Positions 58,031 through 64,000 of a stretch of DNA of 64,000 nucleotides are shown one piece after another. The DNA comes from Hallerella succinigenes. GTDB lineage: Bacteria; Fibrobacterota; Fibrobacteria; Fibrobacterales; Fibrobacteraceae. The first letter of the stretch is position 1, and the number at the start of each line of letters is the position of its first letter. The translations under genes and the position numbers were made by a program. Location: assembly GCF_002797675.1 (NCBI RefSeq), contig NZ_PGEX01000001.1, forward strand, positions 2,852,001 through 2,916,000, read 5' to 3'. The notes under the pieces are model-generated. The model saw only the letters and a list, made by a program, of their open reading frames with translations. It ran no database searches and had not been told where the DNA came from.

Positions 58031-58519
58031 TTAGAACGGCAGATCGTCTTCAACGTCCGGACCGACGTCCACCGGTGCCGAGGCGATTCCCTGGTTTATG
58101 GAAGGAGAGCGACCGTAGCTCGGGGTTGCGGACTGCGGACGGTTGAAGTTACCGCCCCCCTGGAACGAAGAACCGCCCTGACCGCCCCTCGGGGTAAGAA
58201 GCTGGAAGGTGTCCATGTTCACGTCGGTAGCGTAGCGCTTTTGACCATTCTGGTCATCCCAGGAACGGTAGGTGAGAGTGCCTTCCACATAAAGGGTCAT
58301 TCCCTTGTGGACGCCGAGTTGTTCGATAATGTCGGCAATCTTGCCCCAGCCGACGATATTATGCCAATCGGTCTGCTCTCTGGTTTCACCGCTTGCGTCG
58401 CGATAACGGCGGGAGGTAGCGAGGGAGAAGGAAACGCGCTTTCGACCACTTGGGGTAACTTTGGTTTCCGGATCCTTGCCGATGTTTCCGATGAGCATGA
58501 CTTTGTTCAGATAAGGCAT
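58031..58519 (-). CDS. ssb: Single-stranded DNA-binding protein
   Basis: Binds single-stranded DNA in replication and repair. It has 162 residues: OB-fold (about 1-108: NKVMLIGNIGKDPETK, WHNIVGWGK, VEGTLTYRSW), a Gly/Gln-rich linker and the acidic tail ending DDLPF that recruits partner proteins. ATG at 58519 (MPYLNKV) is chosen for the OB-fold start. Confidence 0.96.
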   Translation of the reverse strand: MPYLNKVMLIGNIGKDPETKVTPSGRKRVSFSLATSRRYRDASGETREQTDWHNIVGWGKIADIIEQLGVHKGMTLYVEGTLTYRSWDDQNGQKRYATDVNMDTFQLLTPRGGQGGSSFQGGGNFNRPQSATPSYGRSPSINQGIASAPVDVGPDVEDDLPF

Positions 58520-58596
58520 TTGGTATTTCCTAGTGAGTTTTTTTTTGTTTTGATATAACAACTATATTTTAGGTACACCTTAAAATATAAAAAATA

Positions 58597-59697
58597 ATGA
58601 CAGTTAAACTCGCTCTTTCTCATTTTGAAGAATTTTATCCGCAAGAGTTGCGCGGAAAGCGTCTCGGAGCTCTTTTGCACCCGGCGTCTATCGACTCGAA
58701 TTTGCACCATACGCTGGAAACGCTCCGCCGTTATGACGGAAAACTGTTCCAGTTGTCGGCTCTTTTCGGCCCGCAGCACGGGATCAAGGGGCATACCCAG
58801 GACAATATGATCGAATGGGAAGGCTCCGTGGATCCCGAACTGGGAATTCCGGTTTACAGTCTTTACGGAAAGACGCGCGAACCATCCCCGGAAATGCTTT
58901 CCCATATCGATGTACTCTTTGTGGACATGCAGGATGTAGGCGCCCGCTATTACACGTTCATCTGGACGCTTTACCTTTGCATGAAGGCTTGCGAAAAAGC
59001 GAACATTCCGGTCGTCGTTCTCGACCGCCCGAATCCGCTCGGCAATACGGTTGAAGGCCCGACTTTGGACCTTGGTTACACAAGCTTTGTCGGCCTTTGG
59101 AAACTTCCGATTCGCCACGGAAAAACGATCGGAGAACTTGCGAAGCAGTTCCGCGAAGAATGCTTCCCGAAGTGCGAACTGCACGTGATGGATATGGACG
59201 GTTACGATCCGAAGATGTGGTTCGATGAAACCGGACTTCCTTGGGTGATGCCGTCACCGAATATGCCGACTCTCGATACGGCGATTGTTTACCCGGGCAT
59301 GTGCCTTTTTGAAGCGACGAACGTGAGCGAAGGCCGCGGTACAACGCGTCCTTTTGAAATTTTTGGCGCTCCATTTATCGATGCACCAAAGCTTTGCAAG
59401 TACCTGAATGACTTAAAACTTCCGGGCGTTTACTTCCGCGAAAATTATTTCCAGCCCACGTTCCACAAGGGTGCAGGCCAGATCTGCGGCGGTGCACAGA
59501 TCCATGTGACGGATCGCAACGTCTATCGCTCTTTCGACATGGCAATTCGCATTTTGCGTTATTTGCACCATGAATATCCGAAGGATTTCGCATGGAAGCT
59601 GCCTCCGTACGAATACGAATATGAAAAGCTACCGATTGACATCTTGCTCGGTTCGGGAACTTTCCGTAGTGAATTTATTGAAAACGGAGAGCTTTAA
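58597..59697 (+). CDS. DUF1343 protein, NamZ-type exo-N-acetylmuramidase family
   Basis: 366 residues with the DUF1343/NamZ blocks: LFGPQHGIKG, VDMQDVGARYYT, LDRPNPLG, PSPNMPT, NVSEGRGTTRPFE and HKGAGQICGG. Characterised NamZ enzymes remove MurNAc from the ends of muropeptide glycans. No signal peptide is seen, so it would act in the cytoplasm, unlike secreted members. Its stop overlaps the start of the MurU-like gene by 1 bp, which supports a role in MurNAc recycling. Confidence 0.85.
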   Translation: MTVKLALSHFEEFYPQELRGKRLGALLHPASIDSNLHHTLETLRRYDGKLFQLSALFGPQHGIKGHTQDNMIEWEGSVDPELGIPVYSLYGKTREPSPEMLSHIDVLFVDMQDVGARYYTFIWTLYLCMKACEKANIPVVVLDRPNPLGNTVEGPTLDLGYTSFVGLWKLPIRHGKTIGELAKQFREECFPKCELHVMDMDGYDPKMWFDETGLPWVMPSPNMPTLDTAIVYPGMCLFEATNVSEGRGTTRPFEIFGAPFIDAPKLCKYLNDLKLPGVYFRENYFQPTFHKGAGQICGGAQIHVTDRNVYRSFDMAIRILRYLHHEYPKDFAWKLPPYEYEYEKLPIDILLGSGTFRSEFIENGEL

Positions 59698-60575
59698 TGC
59701 GTATTCTCGTTCTTGCGGCAGGCCTTGGAACGCGCTTGCGCCCATTGACCCTTCAGATGCCAAAGCCTCTGGTGCGCGTTGTGGACAAGACGATTTTGGA
59801 GCATCAGGTAGAACTCGCGAATACGGTTCCAGAAGCGCACTTGCATGTGAATGCGCATTATCTGTCGGAGAAGCTATCCGCTGCGGCTCTGTCGTTTGGC
59901 TTTGAAAAGGTCTGGGACGAACAGCCGGAGGCCTTGGGAACGGGCGGTCCGCTCTATCGTATGAATCGGGAAGATCCGGTTGATGAACTGCTCGTGATGA
60001 ATTCGGATTGCTATTGCAAATTCGACCTAAGATCTTTTTTGCGCCTTTCACGTTCTTCGGGAGCTCCGTGTTCTTTGCTCGCGGTGGACAATCCGATGGT
60101 GAACTCGATTTATGTGCGTGACGGTTTAATGTCGGGCATCCAGAATCGCTTTGGCCATCAGACGCGGGAACGCGTGACTTTTTCGGGAATTTCCTGGTAT
60201 TCAAAACGGGCTTTGCAGGACATACGCGAATCTGAAATGGATATTCGTGAATACTGGAAACGTTTGCTCTTGAACGGCGACGCTCCGTTTATCGACGTGA
60301 GCCAAAAGTATTCGCTTTGGATTGACATGGGAACTCCGGACGGTTTGATGCGCGCGAGCGATTACCGTCGCAAGGAACTCGGCGTGGGAAATTACGGCGT
60401 TCCTCCAGAAATCGCTAAACAAGCGAAGGCGACCGTGATGATGCCTGAGCTTGAAATTCCCTCAAATGCGACTTTTGACCATGCGATTATTTTCTCTGGT
60501 GCAAAAATTGAAGATGGCGAATGCGTGAAAAACGAAATCCGTGGAAAGGATTTTAGCTGGCCCATAGGAAGATAA
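59697..60575 (+). CDS. Sugar-phosphate nucleotidyltransferase, MurU-like
   Basis: 292 residues with the nucleotidyl-transfer signature LAAGLGTRLRPLT, MPKPLVRV, LGTGGPL and a WIDMGTPDGLMRAS block. Coupling to a NamZ-family gene suggests MurNAc-1-phosphate uridylyltransferase (MurU type), the last step of MurNAc recycling; other sugar-1-phosphates cannot be excluded. The amgK kinase needed for this route is not adjacent. Confidence 0.78.
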   Translation: MRILVLAAGLGTRLRPLTLQMPKPLVRVVDKTILEHQVELANTVPEAHLHVNAHYLSEKLSAAALSFGFEKVWDEQPEALGTGGPLYRMNREDPVDELLVMNSDCYCKFDLRSFLRLSRSSGAPCSLLAVDNPMVNSIYVRDGLMSGIQNRFGHQTRERVTFSGISWYSKRALQDIRESEMDIREYWKRLLLNGDAPFIDVSQKYSLWIDMGTPDGLMRASDYRRKELGVGNYGVPPEIAKQAKATVMMPELEIPSNATFDHAIIFSGAKIEDGECVKNEIRGKDFSWPIGR

Positions 60576-60613
60576 ATAGAAGGTAAAGGCCGGAAGATAG
60601 GAAGACTTGAAAG

Positions 60614-61387
60614 ATGCTGAATTTTAGAATTGTTCTTTGCGAACCGGAACATCCGCATAACGTAGGCTTTGTCGCCCGCGCCATGCACTGCAATGCGATT
60701 CAGGACCTTTACATTGTATACCCGAAACGGGATACCGTGAATCCGGAATCTTACCGGACTGCGCATAATTCTGCCGAAATTTTGGACAATGCGAAAGTCG
60801 TGCATACGCTAAGCGAAGCGCTTTCGACTGCCCAATACGCAATCGCTTTTTCGCGACGCCGCTTTGACACGGTGATTCCGCATACGTCGCTTCCGAATAT
60901 AACGGAAAAGCTTCCAAAGGATGGAACGGTGGCGCTTGTCTTTGGACGTGAATCCTGTGGACTTTCGCTCGATGAAATCGATCACTGTGCCATCATTTGT
61001 GAAATTCCGGTTCCGGGGCAGATGAGCTTGAATCTTGCACAGGCTGTGACGACGGCTTGTTATGAACTTTGTCGCAGCGGGCTTCTCGACAATGCGGGAC
61101 TTCGCACGGACCGTGTTCCGCTGAAGCGCGGTCGCGTTGAAAAGGCGAACATGGGTCAAATCGAAAACTTCTTGAAGTACCTGAGTTCCAATTTAACGGG
61201 CCGTTACCAGAACAATACCTGGACGGAATCGGCGGTGCGCGAATTTTTGCAGCGTCTTGAACCGACCCGTTTTGAAATGAGCGCTTTGCTTGGACTTGTG
61301 AAAAGTTTGGTGATGCGAGGTCAGGAAGACGCCCGCCGAATTGTACAGAAAAAAGAAGCCGAGTGGAAGGCTAAAGGACTGATGTAA
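60614..61387 (+). CDS. trmJ: SpoU-family tRNA (Nm32) methyltransferase, TrmJ-like
   Basis: 257 residues with the SPOUT fold: an N-terminal FRIVLCEPEHPHNVG, ALVFGRESCGLS (motif 2) and VPGQMSLNLAQAV (motif 3, SAM-binding knot), plus a C-terminal helical extension typical of TrmJ. Predicted 2'-O-methylation of tRNA position 32. The 3' end overlaps the opposing esterase gene by 17 bp. Confidence 0.88.
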   Translation: MLNFRIVLCEPEHPHNVGFVARAMHCNAIQDLYIVYPKRDTVNPESYRTAHNSAEILDNAKVVHTLSEALSTAQYAIAFSRRRFDTVIPHTSLPNITEKLPKDGTVALVFGRESCGLSLDEIDHCAIICEIPVPGQMSLNLAQAVTTACYELCRSGLLDNAGLRTDRVPLKRGRVEKANMGQIENFLKYLSSNLTGRYQNNTWTESAVREFLQRLEPTRFEMSALLGLVKSLVMRGQEDARRIVQKKEAEWKAKGLM

Positions 61388-62027
61388 TCCCTTTGGCAAG
61401 CCTCTTGTCGGCTTCAAAAAAGTGATTCCCTGAAAATTCGGTGAATGTCGCCGTGACGCCGCTTTCTTGAAAAATGCTTTGGATTTCAAGCGTGTTCGTT
61501 TTAACCGTCGCATAGACAGGATTTTGGCTCAAGGATTCTTTATCGCCAAGGGAAAAAGAAATCCGGTCTATTTTTGCGGAAGGTTCATAAGCCTTGCAGA
61601 ATTCCAAAAATCCCGGGTACCAAAGGGATCCGGAAGCGCAGACGATACGTTTGAACGCGTTCGATGTAAAAGCAGCGTAAACAGCAAAGAGTCCGCAGAG
61701 GGAGTATCCCGCGAGTATGGAAAAGCTGGGGGCGGGAATCCGCCTTTGAATTTCCGGTAAAATCTTTTCGGTTAGCTCAGAAAGATAAGCTTTTGCCCCG
61801 TCGCCAAAGTCCGGTTCTTTTTTGCGCAGGGCGGAGCATTTCCACGGCGTGAGTTCCGTGCAGCAGTTGATTCCATGAATCGCGGCAAAGGAAAAGTCCT
61901 TGTCCGTTTGACTTTGGACTTGACGATAAATAGTTTCGCCTTCGTCTTCAAAACAGTTGACGATTACGAGTGGAGCATTTTCCGATTTTGCGGCAAAAAT
62001 TTCAAGTTCTTTGTTTGCAATTTGCAT
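61371..62027 (-). CDS. Alpha/beta hydrolase, esterase-like
   Basis: 218 residues with the nucleophile elbow in AGYSLCGLFA (G-x-S-x-C-G variant), followed by ASGSLWYPGF and a late SGNHFFEA with the candidate catalytic His. It resembles the putative esterase (PF00756) family. No signal peptide. It starts 7 bp after the RNA methyltransferase stop, probably the same transcript. Confidence 0.78.
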   Translation of the reverse strand: MQIANKELEIFAAKSENAPLVIVNCFEDEGETIYRQVQSQTDKDFSFAAIHGINCCTELTPWKCSALRKKEPDFGDGAKAYLSELTEKILPEIQRRIPAPSFSILAGYSLCGLFAVYAAFTSNAFKRIVCASGSLWYPGFLEFCKAYEPSAKIDRISFSLGDKESLSQNPVYATVKTNTLEIQSIFQESGVTATFTEFSGNHFFEADKRLAKGITSVL

Positions 62028-62033
62028 GGGAAC

Positions 62034-63197
62034 CTATAAAAAGAAAACACTCACATCAATTCCGCCGTTGATCGATTCAATACGGCGTTTGGGCGTAAGG
62101 TTTAATGCGTTTTCCGCCTCCTTGCCGGGGACGATCAATGCGATATGGGAATTCTTGAAGTCTGCACGGACCTTCTTTCCGATTTCCCGGTAAAGTCGCG
62201 GAATATCGGCGGTAATCCGTTTGCCGTAGGGTGGGTTTAGTGCAAGCAGGGAATTTTCCGAAGCTTTCGGCAGATCAAAAAAGTTCGCCTGGTATATCTG
62301 CAAAGTATCGCTCTTTAAGGTTTGCAGATAAGGGGCTGCCGCAGAAGTCTTTAAATTGTATTGGACCGTCGCCAAGGCTTTACTCGAAAGATCGCTTGCA
62401 AAAATTTGAAGTTCAGGCAAAAGATCAAGGCCCGGTGTATGGTTCACCATAAAGTTCCATGCAGCCGGTCGAAAGCTCGGGGCATTCTGCAACGCAAAGC
62501 TTCGGGTTTTCCAAAGGTTCGCATGCGCTTTGACAAGAGCCGCTTCACTGGAAAAAGTGCCGCTTCCCGACATCGGATCGAACAGCCTTTGCGACCGCAG
62601 AAGACCTCCTTCAAGGAGCATTGAAGCGGCGAAGGTGTCGCGGACGGGCGCTTCTTCCACATGGCGATTGAAACCCCTTTTGTACAGAGGTTCGCCGGCG
62701 AGATCCACACTGAGCGTGCAACGGTCATTTTCAAAGTGCACAAAGAGCGTTTGAACGGGATCCTTTTTGTCCGTTTCCACGCCACAGGCATTTAAGGATG
62801 CGTAAACGATCTTTTGCAAGCGTTCGGCAATTGCATCGGAATGATAGAGCCTGGATTTTTTACAGGTCACCTTGATTTCTGGCAGTGGAGTTTTTGGAAA
62901 AAAAAGCTCCCAGGGAACTTCCAAAGCCTTTTTTTCTAAACGGCCAAAGTTTTCGGCGGTAAAACTGTCGATGCGCATCACGATTCGTGTACAGGTTCGT
63001 GAAAAAGCAATGAGTTTCCAAGCGTCTTCGAGTTTTGCCGTAAAATCCACCGCACCAAAAGAGGTTTGCAGGGGTACTTTCACGCCGAGAAGGGTGAATT
63101 CCGCCGCACAGGTCGCTTCAAATCCCGGATGGCAAATCGCCCGAAATTCATGCGGAACGGCTGTAATGTGTCGTTTGACGCGCTTGGAAAGATCCAT
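62034..63197 (-). CDS. THUMP-domain class I RNA methyltransferase (RlmL/YpsC-like)
   Basis: 387 residues from ATG 63197 (a TTG lies 6 bp upstream). N-terminal ferredoxin-like/THUMP region (about 10-160), then a methyltransferase with DPMSGSGTF and the catalytic LNPPYGKR (NPPY). The family methylates 23S rRNA guanine at N2. Divergent from the membrane protein gene at 63222, only 24 bp away. Confidence 0.88.
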   Translation of the reverse strand: MDLSKRVKRHITAVPHEFRAICHPGFEATCAAEFTLLGVKVPLQTSFGAVDFTAKLEDAWKLIAFSRTCTRIVMRIDSFTAENFGRLEKKALEVPWELFFPKTPLPEIKVTCKKSRLYHSDAIAERLQKIVYASLNACGVETDKKDPVQTLFVHFENDRCTLSVDLAGEPLYKRGFNRHVEEAPVRDTFAASMLLEGGLLRSQRLFDPMSGSGTFSSEAALVKAHANLWKTRSFALQNAPSFRPAAWNFMVNHTPGLDLLPELQIFASDLSSKALATVQYNLKTSAAAPYLQTLKSDTLQIYQANFFDLPKASENSLLALNPPYGKRITADIPRLYREIGKKVRADFKNSHIALIVPGKEAENALNLTPKRRIESINGGIDVSVFFL

Positions 63198-63221
63198 ATT
63201 CAAAAGATAGAATATAGATTA

Positions 63222-64000
63222 ATGGGTATGGAACTGAGTACGTTTTACAGACTCGCGTGTGCACTTGCAATCGGTTTGATCATCGGTTTGCAACGTGAAA
63301 ACACATACCCGACGGAAGAGGAAATTCGCTCTGCCGGTATTCGTACGTTTTCGATTACGAGCGTTTTAGGGGCGCTGGCCGCTTTGATGTCAATCCAGAT
63401 GGGATCCGCGGCGCCTTTTGTCGGCATGTTGATTGTACTCGGTCTTGTGCTGGCGGCGATGCATATTTCATCTTCTTCGCGTTTTCAGGGCGGTATCACG
63501 ACGAGCGTTTCGATGATTGCGGTCTTTATGCTTGGTGGACTTTGCCAGTATGGGAAAATTTTAGAAAGCGTAGCGGTCGCTGTAGGTGTTCTTGGCCTTT
63601 TGGCATTGAAGGATCCGTTGCATTCCTTTGCGCATCAGGTTTCCAAGGAAGACATCCTTGCGACTCTCAAATTCGCGTTGATTTCGGCGGTTATTTTGCC
63701 AATCCTTCCGGAGAAGGCTTATGGGCCTCCGGGATTGGAAGTGCTTTCGCCATATAAAATCTGGATTTTTGTCTGCTTGATTTCGGGCATTTCCTTTATC
63801 GGTTATTTTCTAATCAAATGGATCGGTCCGGGAAAAGGGATTGGCCTGACGGGTTTTTTGGGCGGTCTTGCGTCGAGTCTTGCTTTGACGTTGAATCTTT
63901 CACAAAGGAGCAAGCAGAATCCGGAATTTTCAAGTTCGCTGACGACGGGAATTGTAATCGCCTGGTCGGTGATGTATTTGCGCATTTATCTGATTTGCAT
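63222..64000 (+). CDS. MgtC/DUF4010-family membrane protein, 3' end beyond window
   Basis: About 259 residues are visible and open to the window edge. The N-terminus (CALAIGLIIGLQRE) resembles the MgtC-type membrane helix and is followed by IRTFSITSVLGALAAL and a series of hydrophobic segments as in DUF4010 proteins (integral, about 8+ helices). Members may transport or sense ions; function is not settled. ATG 63222 or 63228 are both possible. Confidence 0.82.
   Translation, partial: MGMELSTFYRLACALAIGLIIGLQRENTYPTEEEIRSAGIRTFSITSVLGALAALMSIQMGSAAPFVGMLIVLGLVLAAMHISSSSRFQGGITTSVSMIAVFMLGGLCQYGKILESVAVAVGVLGLLALKDPLHSFAHQVSKEDILATLKFALISAVILPILPEKAYGPPGLEVLSPYKIWIFVCLISGISFIGYFLIKWIGPGKGIGLTGFLGGLASSLALTLNLSQRSKQNPEFSSSLTTGIVIAWSVMYLRIYLIC

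Noticed and set aside
61371-61387. 17-bp convergent overlap of trmJ and esterase genes as a frameshift
   Set aside because: Both reading frames are complete with family-typical ends, and similar short convergent overlaps occur at 20770-20773, 26189-26192 and 35441-35451.

Overview
The window reads as ordinary, gene-dense chromosome from a Fibrobacter-type bacterium (phylum Fibrobacterota). The main taxonomic markers are lineage-typical secreted families: a FISUMP-domain lipoprotein (55528-56169), a ~900-residue lipoprotein resembling the Fibrobacter paralogous family TIGR02171 (48948-51641), several SUMF1/FISUMP-fold exported proteins, a secreted protein with a Por-type C-terminal sorting tail, outer-membrane beta-barrels and many lipoboxes. 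This assignment rests on recognised protein families; no 16S rRNA is present. Genes are tightly packed, 4-bp stop/start overlaps are common, and no gene-free stretch exceeds 300 bp. I see no CRISPR array, insertion sequence, prophage or integron.

Layout. 1-4443: chaperone block on the minus strand (groES-groEL, grpE, dnaK, the last cut by the window edge). Each of the three transcription units carries a -24/-12 (sigma-54 type) promoter and an upstream 15-bp palindrome. 4677-8129: IMP cyclohydrolase, a decayed acetolactate decarboxylase gene, and a two-gene amino-acid ABC transporter whose binding domain is circularly permuted. 8261-10977: a small exported 11-mer repeat protein and a large exported metalloprotease-like protein. 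11068-17247: tmRNA, trpC-trpF fusion, an omega-like RNA polymerase subunit, tRNA-Ser, oligoendopeptidase and DNA ligase. 17294-21851: exported hypothetical, aldehyde dehydrogenase, DUF763 protein, XTP/dITP pyrophosphatase and RNase P RNA. 21883-27042: an AsmA/DUF748 plus outer-membrane barrel pair (TAM-like) and small envelope proteins.

27043-34896 is a long minus-strand run proA-hisI-tilS-ftsH-folP-cdaA followed by a membrane-anchored coiled-coil/SUMF1 protein; it joins amino-acid and folate synthesis, tRNA modification, membrane proteolysis and c-di-AMP synthesis. 35038-42753 is an envelope polysaccharide region: Wzi-like barrel, five glycosyltransferases or related proteins and a PorV/PorQ-like barrel. 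42800-48888: tRNA-Lys, mqnE (futalosine menaquinone pathway), a degenerate-GGDEF/EAL protein, metK, a Nif3-family protein and a lipoprotein. 48948-58519: the TIGR02171-like protein, exonuclease III, a RelA/SpoT homologue with a coupled hypothetical gene, the FISUMP lipoprotein, and an ssb-membrane protein-asd operon. 58597-64000: a NamZ/MurU-like pair that suggests MurNAc salvage, TrmJ-like methyltransferase, esterase, 23S rRNA-type methyltransferase and the start of an MgtC/DUF4010 membrane protein.

The strongest unexpected signal is regulatory. All three chaperone units share TTGGCAY-N5-TTGC promoters, and their palindromes sit 64, 74 and 84 bp upstream of the -12 element, i.e. whole helical turns apart. 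No CIRCE element is visible. This suggests an enhancer-binding-protein/sigma-54 heat-shock circuit.
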